A stretch of DNA of 64,000 bases, from positions 620,001-684,000 of the forward strand of contig CAVTSA010000002.1 in NCBI GenBank assembly GCA_963737225.1. The letters are read 5' to 3'. Of the stretch, positions 8,019 through 15,982 are shown piece after piece; within the stretch, counting starts at the first letter, position 1, and each line of letters starts with the position of its first letter. The notes below the pieces were generated by a model that was not told the DNA's origin, made no database searches, and was given only the letters and a program-made list of their open reading frames with translations. The translations under genes and the position numbers were made by a program. This DNA is from CAVTSA01 sp963737225. Its GTDB lineage: Bacteria > Chloroflexota > Dormibacteria > Dormibacterales > Dormibacteraceae.

Positions 8019-9944
8019 TGCCGACCCGGCGGGCGGCGCCTCCACCCAACGAAACGTCGCCGGCCCCGTTTCGCGCTGTCCCCGGGGGCGCGCACCTGCG
8101 CATCACCGACACCACGCTCCGCGACGGCAATCAATCTCTCTTCGGCAGCGCGCTCACCAACGACGAGCTGGCGAGGCTGGCGGGCCGGTTCGACAGGCTC
8201 GGCTTCGCGGCCCTGGAGGCGTTCGGCGGTGGCACCTACGAGGCGGCGCTGGCGCGGGGCGAGGACCCCTGGGACGGGCTGGCGCGGATGGCGGCGGCCA
8301 CCCCCAGGACGCCGCTCCAGTCGTTGCTCCGGGGCCAGTACCTGGTCGCCGGCCGGAGCCTGCCCGACGATGCGGTCCGGCTCTGGATCCAGACCGCCGC
8401 CGACCTCGGCGTCGACATCTTCCGCATCTTCGATGCGCTCAACGACCTCCGGAACCTGGAGGTGCCGGTGGCCGCGGCGAAGGCGGCCGAAAAGCGCGTC
8501 CAGGGCGCGCTCGCCTATACGGTGAGCCCGGTTCACGACCTGGCGCTGTGGCGGGAGCTGGCGCGGGGGATGCGGGACCTCGGGGTCGACGACGTCGTGA
8601 TCAAGGACACCGGGGGGCTCCTCACGCCCCAGATGGCCTCCGAGCTGGTACCGGCACTGGCGGAAGCGACCGGCCTTCCCGTCATCGTGCACTCGCATTG
8701 CTCGGGAGGCCTGGCGCCGTTCACCTATCTGGCGGCGATCCAGGCCGGTGCCGCCGGCGTCGACACCGCATTCGCGGCCTTCGGCGGCGGCGCCGGCCAG
8801 CCCGGCGTGGAGGCGCTGGTCGCGATCCTGCCGGAAGGCGGCCGCGACACCGGACTCAAGCTGAACGAGCTGGTGGCGCTGCGCGACGAGCTGGAAGAGG
8901 TCCGCTCGCGGCACCTGGAGGACCTGATCCCGTTCGCCGACCGTGCCGACCCTCTACTGCTCCAATACGCGCTCCCGCGGTCGATGCTGCAGGACATCGT
9001 CGGCATGCTGGAGGAGCACGGCGCGCGCGCCCACTTCGAGGAGGTGCTGGCCGAGGTGGCCCGGGTGCGGGAGGACCTGGGCTGGGCGCCGCTCCTGGCG
9101 CCGGTTCGCCAGCTGGTCGCCGCCCAGGCCGTCTACAACGTGCTCGGCAGTACGCGTTACGAGACGGTGACGCAGGAGCTCAAGGACTACCTCCAGGGCC
9201 TCTATGGCGCGCCGCCCAAGCCCGTAAACCCCCGTGTGAGGACCCAGGTGCTTGGGCAGACGGACCCGATCACGGTGCGTCCGGCCGACCTCCTGAACCC
9301 GGTCGTCGAGGCGACCCGTGACGCTCTGCTGAAGGAGGCCGAGGCGGCCGACGACACAGAGGCGACGGGTAGCACCGCACTTCCGGCCACCGACGGCGAC
9401 GTGCTGCACGCGATCTTGTTTCCGGAGCCGGCGGCGCAGCTTCGCGGGAGCCGCCGGACGCTGGCCGACCTGGTCGCCCGCCAGGAAGAGGAGGCCCGGG
9501 AGGAGGAGCTGGCGGTCGGCGAGGGAGCCGAGGCCTCCGCCGACGCCCCGGCCGACGCGTCTTCGGCGCCGGCCGCGCCCCAGGCCGCCGAGCTGCAGGT
9601 GGAGGTCGAGGGCGAGGTCTTCACGGTTCGGGTCACGGGCGCGGGCTTCGCCGTCACGCCCGGCGCGGCGCTCGCTGCCGCGGCCCCCGACCGGTGGCGG
9701 TGGGACCGCGCCGGCCGGGGCCCCGCCCCCTCAGAACGCGGTGGTGGCTCCCATGCAGGGGCTGATCGTCAAGATCCCGGTCGAGGTGGGGACCGAGGTC
9801 CAGATGGGCGACGTGGTGGCGGTGCTGGAGGCGATGAAGATGCAGAACGACATCGTTGCCAACCGGGCCGGCACGGTGACCCACATCCTGGTCAAGGAGC
9901 AGGACGTGGTGACACCCGAGCAGCCTCTGATCGCTATCGGGTGA
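8018..9944 (+). CDS. Carboxyltransferase subunit with biotinyl domain (PycB/OadA type), frameshifted near 9684
   Basis: The carboxyltransferase TIM barrel carries DTTLRDGNQS at 31-40, Lys196 in VIKDTGG and His225/His227 in VHSHCSGG, matching the metal-binding and carbamylated-Lys sites of pyruvate carboxylase/oxaloacetate decarboxylase enzymes. A PYC_OADA-like region follows, then an Ala/Pro linker. The biotinyl domain (EAMKMQ, biotin on Lys) lies in another frame at 9741-9944. Dropping one C from the C5 run at 9684-9688 joins both frames into 641 aa with a normal linker. Without correction the frame runs by chance into the dehydrogenase gene. With the biotin carboxylase at 10780 it likely forms a two-subunit pyruvate carboxylase or decarboxylase. 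Which acyl substrate is used is not certain. Confidence 0.85.
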
Positions 9945-9952
9945 GAAGTCAG

Positions 9953-10783
9953 ATGCGTGTGGCCCTGCTCGGCACCGGCAAGATGGGAGCGGCGATCGCC
10001 CGCCGGGTGGCGGCCGCCGGGCACGACCTGAGGCTCTGGAACCGGACACGCGGCCGGGCCGAGGCGGTGGGCGTGGGTGCCGTCGCCACCACCCCGGAGG
10101 AGGCGGTGGCCGGACGCGAGGTGGTCCTGAGCATCCTCTTCGGACCGGGGTCGGTGCGTGACACCTTCCGGCAGCTCACCCCCGAGCCGGGCCAGGTCTA
10201 CTGCGAGATGAGCACCGCCGGCCCCGACCTGGCGGGTGAGATCGCTCCCCGGGTCGAGGAGCACGGTGCGGCGCTGCTCACCTGCCCCATCCTGGGCAGC
10301 ATTCCCGCGATCGAGAACGGATCGGCCACCGTCCTCGTCGGTGGTGACGACCGCGCCACCGAGCGGGCGCTGCCGGTGCTGGAGGCGTTCTCGACGCCCC
10401 AGCCAGTCGGTTCGCGTCAGGAGGCGGCGGCGTTGAAGCTCATCAACAACGCCATGCTCGGGATCACCTCGGCCGCCGCGGCCGAGCTGCTCAACGCGGC
10501 GGAGCGTCAGGGCCTCGACCTGGATCGCGTCTTCGAGCGCCTCAGCGGGTTCGTCCCCTACCTGAACGCGCGCCGGCGTGGGTTCCGGGGAAGGGACCAC
10601 TCGAACCCCACGTTCGAGGTCAACGGCGCCTGCAAGGATCTGGACCTCGCGGTGCGCGCCGCCCATGCAGCCGGCGCCCCGCTCCCGGTGACGGCGGCCG
10701 CCGCCGAGGTCTTCGCCCTCGCCGCGCGGCGGCACGCGACCGAGGAGATGACCGCCGTGATCGAGGTGTTCGGAGAGGGATGA
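9953..10783 (+). CDS. NAD(P)-binding beta-hydroxyacid dehydrogenase (3-hydroxyisobutyrate dehydrogenase family)
   Basis: 276 aa from ATG 9953 (RVALLGTGKMGAAIARRVA is the Rossmann Gly-rich loop). It has the substrate loop CEMSTAGPD near 83 and the catalytic Lys region ALKLINNAMLG near 160, then the all-helical C-terminal dimerisation domain. It sits between the two halves of a biotin carboxylase with 8 bp upstream and a 4-nt overlap downstream, so it is surely co-transcribed. That location suggests a hydroxyacid or semialdehyde step linked to the carboxylase substrate. Glyoxylate/succinic semialdehyde reductase activity is also possible in this family. Confidence 0.85.
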   Translation: MRVALLGTGKMGAAIARRVAAAGHDLRLWNRTRGRAEAVGVGAVATTPEEAVAGREVVLSILFGPGSVRDTFRQLTPEPGQVYCEMSTAGPDLAGEIAPRVEEHGAALLTCPILGSIPAIENGSATVLVGGDDRATERALPVLEAFSTPQPVGSRQEAAALKLINNAMLGITSAAAAELLNAAERQGLDLDRVFERLSGFVPYLNARRRGFRGRDHSNPTFEVNGACKDLDLAVRAAHAAGAPLPVTAAAAEVFALAARRHATEEMTAVIEVFGEG

Positions 10784-12243
10784 GTAAGCCGCGCCGGCTC
10801 AAGAAGGTCCTCGTCGCGAACCGCGGCGAGATCGCGATCCGCGTCTTCCGGGCCTGCCAGGAGATGGGGATCAAGACCGCCGCGATCTACTCCGACGCCG
10901 ACCAGCACGCGATCCATGCCCGCTACGCCGACGAGGCCCACCGCATCGGCCCCGCGGCGCCGACCGAGTCGTATCTGGCGCTGGAGCGGATCGTGAAGCT
11001 GGCCAGCGACATCGGTGCGGACGCCATCCATCCCGGCTACGGCTTTCTCAGCGAGCGCGAGGAGTTTCCCGAAGCCTGTGCCCGTGCCGGGATCGCGTTC
11101 GTCGGGCCGCCCGCCGATGCGATGCGCGCCCTCGGCTCGAAGCTGGGAGCACGGGCGCTGGTCAGCTCGCACGGCGTGCCGGTCACGCCCGGCAGCGGCG
11201 CGCTGGAGGACCCGGAGGAAGCGGCGCGGGTGGCGCGGGAGATCGGCTTCCCGGTCATCGTCAAGCCGTCGGGCGGCGGCGGCGGCATCGGCATGAAGGT
11301 GGTGGAGCGCGAGGAGGAGCTGGTCCCCGCGATCGCGAGCTGCCGCTCGGCAGCCGCCGCGGCGTTCGGCGACCCCACCGTCTACGTCGAGAAGTACGTC
11401 CGCAACCCGCGCCACATCGAGATCCAGGTGATCGCCGACCAGCACGGCAACGTGGCACACCTGGGTGAGCGCGAGTGCTCGATCCAGCGCCGCCACCAGA
11501 AGATCATGGAAGAGACTCCCTCGCCCGTGGTGACGCCGGAGATTCGCGCCCGGATGGGGGAGGCGGCGGTGATGGCGGCTACCGTTGCGCGCTACCAGAA
11601 CGCGGGGACGGTGGAGTTCATCTTCAGCGAGGGCGAGTTCTACTTCCTGGAGGTCAACGCGCGGCTCCAGGTCGAGCACCCGATCACCGAGGGAGTGACC
11701 GGCATCGACCTGGTCAAGGAGCAGCTGCGCGTGGCCGCCGGGCACCCGCTTTCTTTCGGTCAGGACGACGTCCGTTTCTCGGGCCATCACATCGAGATGC
11801 GGATCAACGCCGAGGACCCGGCGCGCAACTTCGTCCCCAATCCCCGGCGGATCCGGCGCTGGGTGTCGCCGGCCGGGCCCGGCGTCCGCGTCGATTCGGG
11901 ATTCGGCCCGGGCTCGGACGTTCCCCCGTACTACGACTCGCTGGTGGCAAAGCTGATCGTCTCCGGCAAGGACCGCGCCGAGGCGATCGCACGGAGCCGG
12001 CGGGCGCTGCGGGAGTTCGTGCTGGTCGGCCCCGCGACCACCATTCCCTACCATCGGGCGATCCTGGAAAGCCCGGACTTCCTCGCCGGCAAGCTCTCCA
12101 CCCACTTCATCGACGCCCATCCCGAACTGCTGGAGAACATGCAGCGCTTTCTCAACGAGCCCTCTCCCCTGGATTACGGTCCCGACCCCCGGCACGTCGC
12201 GGCGGCGGCAGCGGCGGCGGCGGTGGTGGCCGGGGCTCGGTGA
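10780..12243 (+). CDS. Biotin carboxylase subunit (AccC/PycA type)
   Basis: 487 aa, a complete biotin carboxylase without its own biotinyl domain. KKVLVANRGEIAIRVFRAC opens the N-terminal domain. The ATP-grasp Gly-rich loop is VKPSGGGGGIGMKVV, followed by VEKYVRNPRHIEIQV, the ERECSIQRRHQKI segment and the catalytic FLEVNARLQVEHPITE stretch. It carboxylates biotin on the carrier at 9741-9944 using ATP and bicarbonate. ATGA overlap with the dehydrogenase upstream and GTGA overlap with the Nudix gene downstream place all four genes in one operon. The C-terminus ends in a poly-Ala tail, an unusual but harmless extension. Confidence 0.93.
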   Translation: MSKPRRLKKVLVANRGEIAIRVFRACQEMGIKTAAIYSDADQHAIHARYADEAHRIGPAAPTESYLALERIVKLASDIGADAIHPGYGFLSEREEFPEACARAGIAFVGPPADAMRALGSKLGARALVSSHGVPVTPGSGALEDPEEAARVAREIGFPVIVKPSGGGGGIGMKVVEREEELVPAIASCRSAAAAAFGDPTVYVEKYVRNPRHIEIQVIADQHGNVAHLGERECSIQRRHQKIMEETPSPVVTPEIRARMGEAAVMAATVARYQNAGTVEFIFSEGEFYFLEVNARLQVEHPITEGVTGIDLVKEQLRVAAGHPLSFGQDDVRFSGHHIEMRINAEDPARNFVPNPRRIRRWVSPAGPGVRVDSGFGPGSDVPPYYDSLVAKLIVSGKDRAEAIARSRRALREFVLVGPATTIPYHRAILESPDFLAGKLSTHFIDAHPELLENMQRFLNEPSPLDYGPDPRHVAAAAAAAAVVAGAR

Positions 12244-12809
12244 GCGACCCGAAGCCCGGCGGGCGCCGGCTGCCGATCGACCTCGAGCCACCGATGCGGA
12301 CCGCGTCGCGAACCGTGCTCGGTCACACCGGTCGCTACACGCTGCGCTCCGACCGCGCCCGCTGGCCGAACGGGGACGAGGGCGACTACGCGGTCGTCGA
12401 GGCGCCGGACTCGGTGATGATCGTGGCCCGCTTCCCGGATCGGACGACGGTTCTGGTCCGGCAGTGGCGCTACTCATGGGGGGAGTGCGCCTGGGAGGTA
12501 CCGGCGGGGACGGTGGAGGCCGGCGAGGACCCGGCAGTCTGCGCCCACCGCGAGCTGATCGAGGAGGCGGGGCTCCAGGCCGGCCGCCTCATCCCGCTCG
12601 GCAACGCTCGACCGATGGCGGCGGCGACGGCCCTCGGTCACATCTTCCTGGCCGAGGACTTGACCGAGGTGCCACGCCGCCCGGAGACCTACGAGCGCGA
12701 CATGATCACCTTGCGGCTCCCGCTCGACGAGGCCCTGCAGGCGGCGATCGACGGAGAGATCCGGCACGCCGGGTCGATCGCGGCTTTGGCCCGGGCCGCC
12801 CGCGCCTGA
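12240..12809 (+). CDS. Nudix hydrolase (ADP-ribose pyrophosphatase-like)
   Basis: 189 aa starting at GTG 12240, which overlaps the biotin carboxylase stop. A perfect Nudix box G-x5-E-x7-REL-x-EE-x-GL is seen at about residues 98-120 (the segment AGTVEAGEDPAVCAHREL and the EEAGL that follows), preceded by VRQWRYSWGECAWEVPAG, typical of ADP-ribose and similar nucleoside diphosphate-sugar hydrolases. The exact substrate is not determined by sequence. Confidence 0.9.
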   Translation: MSDPKPGGRRLPIDLEPPMRTASRTVLGHTGRYTLRSDRARWPNGDEGDYAVVEAPDSVMIVARFPDRTTVLVRQWRYSWGECAWEVPAGTVEAGEDPAVCAHRELIEEAGLQAGRLIPLGNARPMAAATALGHIFLAEDLTEVPRRPETYERDMITLRLPLDEALQAAIDGEIRHAGSIAALARAARA

Positions 12810-12843
12810 CCGCGCCGCTCCTCCGCGCCGGGGCTGCCGAAGG

Positions 12844-12896
12844 CCCGAGTGCCGGCAGTCGGGGGTCGCAGACCACACGAAATGCCCTGAGTGCCT
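12844..12896. repeat. Paired palindrome locus B1, second palindrome split by IS110
   Basis: First palindrome 12844-12863 (GAGTGCC facing GGCAGTC, centre 12853.5). The left half of the second, CTGAGTGCC, ends at 12895, and its right half CGGCACTCGGGG continues at 14400 on the far side of IS110. Rejoined, the second palindrome is GAGTGCCTCGGCACTC. Left arm to left arm (12847 to 12889) is exactly 42 bp; centre to centre is 43. The pair lies 35 bp behind the Nudix stop. Confidence 0.75.
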
Positions 12897-12904
12897 GAGT
12901 GTCA

Positions 12905-13065
12905 CCCTGAAGTGGTCCGGCGGGTTGGCTCACTGAGTGCCTGCCCGTGGCCTGGGCTTGTTGCCGAGTTGCCGCCCGCCGGACCGAAGTGGGCCGGTCG
13001 ACGTGACTTGATAGGAGCCTGACACTGGTCTCTACTCAGGGGTGTCCGTCAACCGGCCCGATGTC
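12905..13065 (+). ncRNA. Predicted bridge RNA of the IS110 element
   Basis: Two consecutive long-loop hairpins. Target loop: perfect 11-bp stem 12914-12924/12975-12985 with apical GCCC/GGGC (12943-12946/12954-12957). Its 5' side holds CTGAGTGCCT (12933-12942), identical to the left flank plus core at 12887-12896. Its 3' side holds TGCCGAG (12962-12968), complementary to CTCGGCA at 14398-14404. Donor loop: stem GGGCCGGT/ACCGGCCC (12991-12998/13052-13059). ATAGGAGCCT (13011-13020) matches the right end ATAGGAGGCT (14390-14399) in 9 of 10, and ACTCAG (13034-13039) is complementary to CTGAGT (12895-12900). This is the guide logic described for IS621. The exact RNA ends are not known. Confidence 0.82.
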
Positions 13066-13090
13066 CCCCTTGGCGAGAGGAGACGGATCC

Positions 13091-14167
13091 ATGGTGACAG
13101 TTGGTGGTGATTGCCACAAGAAGACCCACACCTTGGTGGCGGTGGAGGAGAGCGGGAAGCAGATCGCCCAGCTCACGGTGGCGGCGACCGAAGCCGGCCA
13201 TCTGAAGAGTCGTCGTTGGGCAGCTCAGTGGGGGGAGCGACGCTGGGCGCTGGAGGACTGTCGGCCCTTCACCCGGCGCTTGGAGTCGGAGTTGCTAGGG
13301 GCCGGCGAGGCGGTGCTGCGGGTAAGCCCCCACCTGATGGCGGATGCTCGCCGGGTGGGACGTCAGCGGGGGAAGTCGGACCCGATTGACGCTCTGGCGG
13401 TGGCGCGTGCGGCACTGCGGGAGCCGGATCTTCCGATCGCCCAGTTGGATGGTCCCAGCCGAGAGGTCAAGCTGTTGCTGGACCATCACGACGACCTGGT
13501 GAGGGAACGGACGCAGAAGGAGAATCGGCTCCGGGAACACCTGTTTGAATTGGATCCCGAGTTTGAGATCCCGGCGCGCGCCTTGAGCAAGCTCGTCTGG
13601 GTCCGCCGGATCAAGCATCGCCTGGACTCCAGAACGGGCACCGTGGCGATGCTGGCTCGCGACCTGACCAACTCCGTCCACGCGCTGAGCGTCAGCATCA
13701 GCGCGCTCGAGCGGGACCTCGAGAAGCGAGTGAGCGCCCTGGTCCCCAACCTCCTCGCCCTGGCCGGGTGCGGGGTCCTAAGTGCCGCACGGATTTTTGC
13801 CGAGACCGCCGACGTGGCTCGCTTCCGCAGCAAGGCGGCGTTCGCCAGGTTCAACGGAACCGCCCCCATCCCGGTGTGGTCGGGGAATGCCAAACAGTTC
13901 CGGTTGAACCATGGGGGAAACCGGCAGATGAATGCGGCGCTTCATCGGATAGCCATCACGCAAATCCGCATGGAGGGGTCTGCGGGCCACGCCTACTACC
14001 AGCGCCGCCTCGCCGACCACGACCAACCAAAAGACGCACGTCGAGCCCTCAAACGAAAGCTCTCCGATGAGGCTTTCCGTCGCTTGCTCCGCGACCAGGC
14101 TGCTCTTCAGCGCCTCTCTATCTGTGACGAAATTAACTTGATTCATCACCAAACCGTGACGAAATGA
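13091..14167 (+). CDS. IS110-family transposase/recombinase (DEDD plus Tnp domain)
   Basis: 358 aa from ATG 13091, chosen over the in-frame ATG 13061 because GAGAGGAGA sits just upstream and the family N-terminus (VGGDCHKKTH) begins there. DEDD residues are visible as Asp7, Glu55 (LEDCRPF), Asp97 and Asp100 (KSDPIDALAVARA). A coiled-coil-rich middle is followed by the Tnp domain (LAGCGVLSAARIFAE, FARFNGTAPIPVWSG) with the likely catalytic Ser264. It performs RNA-guided recombination at the element core. The frame is intact, so the element may be active. Confidence 0.94.
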   Translation: MVTVGGDCHKKTHTLVAVEESGKQIAQLTVAATEAGHLKSRRWAAQWGERRWALEDCRPFTRRLESELLGAGEAVLRVSPHLMADARRVGRQRGKSDPIDALAVARAALREPDLPIAQLDGPSREVKLLLDHHDDLVRERTQKENRLREHLFELDPEFEIPARALSKLVWVRRIKHRLDSRTGTVAMLARDLTNSVHALSVSISALERDLEKRVSALVPNLLALAGCGVLSAARIFAETADVARFRSKAAFARFNGTAPIPVWSGNAKQFRLNHGGNRQMNAALHRIAITQIRMEGSAGHAYYQRRLADHDQPKDARRALKRKLSDEAFRRLLRDQAALQRLSICDEINLIHHQTVTK

Positions 14168-14376
14168 AGGTGACGAAAGGAATCTGCATGCTGTGCGGCC
14201 AGAGCTTCCCTCAGAAACCGACCGGCCGACGCCGCCGTTACTGCTCGCGAGCTTGCCAGGAACGCGCCTACCGCTTACGCCGTTCCGCCGGCCTCTGGCG
14301 CGCCACCAACGCGGACCCCGCGAACCTCGGCGAGGTCACCTCCCTCCTGGACGCCGCCCTCCATGGACGACGGTGA
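14164..14376 (+). CDS. Small zinc-finger protein carried inside the IS110 element
   Basis: 70 aa, ATG 14164 overlapping the transposase stop (ATGA). The sequence has CMLCGQSFPQKPTGRRRRYCSRAC in pieces: a CxxC pair, then CSRAC, giving four Cys able to hold one zinc, followed by the basic QERAYRLRR helix. The shape resembles short zinc-ribbon proteins with a DNA- or RNA-binding arginine helix. Translational coupling and its place left of the right core (14398) mean it belongs to the element, not the host. A role as a DNA- or RNA-binding partner of the transposase or bridge RNA is an inference. Confidence 0.78.
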   Translation: MKVTKGICMLCGQSFPQKPTGRRRRYCSRACQERAYRLRRSAGLWRATNADPANLGEVTSLLDAALHGRR

Positions 14377-14440
14377 CGCGCCACTTGACATAGGAGGCTC
14401 GGCACTCGGGGGTCTAAAGCGCGGGCTCAGGGCGGTGACC

Positions 14441-15073
14441 ATGCGGGTGGATTGTCAGGTGCACACCGTCTACTCGGGGGACGCGGTGACCACTCTGGAC
14501 CAGCTCGCACGACGGACCCGCGAGGTGGGCCTGGACGCGGTCTGCATCACCGATCATCACACGCTCGACGGAGCCTTCGAGGCGCTCCGGCGTGACCTGG
14601 GTGCCCGCGTCATCGTCGGCGAAGAGGTGCGAACGCCGGCCGGGGAGATCATCGGCCTCTTCCTCACCGAGCGGATTCCGTACGTCCTGCCGCTGCTGGA
14701 GGCGGCCGCCCGGATCCGCGCACAGGGCGGCATCGTTTACGCGCCGCACCCGTGCGACCGGCTGCGCACCGGAGTCGGGGAGGCGGGGCTCTCAAGGCTG
14801 GCCGAGGCGGGTCTGCTCGACGTGATCGAGGTCTTCAACTCCAAGGTCCGACATGCCGAAGACAACGCCGCGGCGGCGGCGGTCGCGCGGCGCCTGGGCG
14901 TGCCCGGCGGGGCCGGGTCCGACGCCCACGATCCCGAGGGCCTGGGCGCCGCCTACGTCGAGGTGCCCGACTTCACCGGCCCCGGAGACTTCCTCGACGG
15001 GCTGCAGCAGGCGCGGATCGTGGGCGTCTTCCGGGAGCATGCCCTCCGCTATGCGCCGCCTGGTCCCGGCTGA
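14441..15073 (+). CDS. PHP-domain phosphoesterase
   Basis: 210 aa from ATG 14441. The in-frame upstream extension would lie in the IS110 right end and target, so it is not used. PHP-domain motifs: VDCQVHTVYSGD at 3-14, ITDHHTLDGA near 38, VGEEVRTPAGEIIGLFLTE near 60, YAPHPCDR near 95 and GSDAHDP near 160. The usual HxH of motif I is QVH here, so the first metal-binding His is replaced by Gln. It could still bind two metals or be altered in activity. Likely hydrolyses a phosphoester or nucleotide; the substrate is unknown. The insertion of IS110 separates it from the Nudix gene. Confidence 0.82.
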   Translation: MRVDCQVHTVYSGDAVTTLDQLARRTREVGLDAVCITDHHTLDGAFEALRRDLGARVIVGEEVRTPAGEIIGLFLTERIPYVLPLLEAAARIRAQGGIVYAPHPCDRLRTGVGEAGLSRLAEAGLLDVIEVFNSKVRHAEDNAAAAAVARRLGVPGGAGSDAHDPEGLGAAYVEVPDFTGPGDFLDGLQQARIVGVFREHALRYAPPGPG

Positions 15074-15158
15074 CGAGATAAAGGGCCCGGCGTCGGATCG
15101 GGGCCCAGGGAACCGCAAGCGCCGGCCCGCCCGCGCGGCTCACCTGGCGGAGCGTCGA

Positions 15159-15968
15159 TCAGTAGCAATCCTCGAACCGGGGCCGGCGGCGCTCGTTGAA
15201 CGCGGCCACTCCCTCCGTGCGATCGGGGTGGTCGACCATCCGTCGGTAGCACTCGAGCTCGATCTCGATCGCCTGCTCGATCGGCTGCTCGACGCCCATC
15301 TTCGCCGAACGCTTCGCCTGCTGCACGGCGGCCGGGGAGTTGGCGGCGATCCGCGCGGCCAGCTCCAGCGCGGCCGGCATCAGCTCCGGGAGGGGCAGGA
15401 CCCGGTTGACCAGGCCCCAGCGGTGCGCCTCCTCGGCGCCGATCAGATCGCCAGTCATCAGGAGCTCCAGGGCCCGGCCGCGGGGCAGGTACCGGGGCAG
15501 GAACTGAGTGCCGCCGGCGCCGGGCATGATGCCGCGCGTCACCTCGGGCTGTCCGAAGCGGGCGTTCTCCGAGCAGACGATGAAGTCGGTGGACATCGCC
15601 ATCTCGCAGCCACCGCCCGCGGCCACCCCGTTGACGGCCGCGAAGACGGGCTTTCGGAGCCAGCGCAGCCGGTGGTACGCCGCCTCGAAGATGCGGTGCT
15701 GGTGCGACCACTCCTCTTGTGTCATCCCTTGACGCTGCTTCAGGTCACCGCCCGCGCAGAAGGCGCGGTCGCCGGCCCCGGTCAGGATCACCACCCGCAC
15801 CCGTTTGTCCTCGGACAGCTCGTCCAGGACCCGGTCGAGGCGGACCCCCATCTCGGTGTTCAGCGCGTTGAGCACGTGGGGGCGGTTCAGCGTCAGCACG
15901 GCCACCGACCCGTCCTGGTGGCGGTCGGAGAGGATGGTGCTCTCGACGCTCTCGATCACGTTTGCCAT
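15159..15968 (-). CDS. Enoyl-CoA hydratase/isomerase
   Basis: 269 aa crotonase-family enzyme. N-terminal LTLNRPHVLNALN, the oxyanion-hole segment FCAGGDLKQ near 70, and AAVNGVAAGGGCEMAMSTDFIV near 112 are visible. The expected acidic pair is represented near ENARFGQPEVTRGIMPGAGGTQ. It is the last gene of an operon read leftward from 18358 (CoA-transferase, acyl-CoA dehydrogenase, hydratase), so it should hydrate the enoyl-CoA made by the dehydrogenase at 15983. Convergent with the PHP gene. Confidence 0.92.
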   Translation of the reverse strand: MANVIESVESTILSDRHQDGSVAVLTLNRPHVLNALNTEMGVRLDRVLDELSEDKRVRVVILTGAGDRAFCAGGDLKQRQGMTQEEWSHQHRIFEAAYHRLRWLRKPVFAAVNGVAAGGGCEMAMSTDFIVCSENARFGQPEVTRGIMPGAGGTQFLPRYLPRGRALELLMTGDLIGAEEAHRWGLVNRVLPLPELMPAALELAARIAANSPAAVQQAKRSAKMGVEQPIEQAIEIELECYRRMVDHPDRTEGVAAFNERRRPRFEDCY

Positions 15969-15982
15969 GGGCGCGCTCCGGC

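Larger units (their letters stand above)
12895..14399 (+). mobile_element. IS110-family insertion sequence with bridge RNA and zinc-finger accessory gene
   Basis: About 1.5 kb between two CT dinucleotides (12895-12896 and 14398-14399) that I take as the recombination cores. Contents in order: bridge RNA region, DEDD transposase, small zinc-finger gene and a short right end containing TTGACA at 14385-14390, which could serve as a -35 box in a circular intermediate (I see no good -10 across the predicted junction). No terminal inverted repeat is expected for this family. The core assignment is supported independently by all four guide segments of the RNA. The element occupies the centre of a family-B palindrome. 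Confidence 0.88.

Noticed and set aside
8018..10783. Single 921-codon frame joining the carboxyltransferase to the dehydrogenase
   Set aside because: Between about 9690 and 9952 this frame encodes low-complexity Gly/Arg/Asp sequence, while the true biotinyl domain lies in another frame over the same bases. It is a chance read-through after a one-base error.
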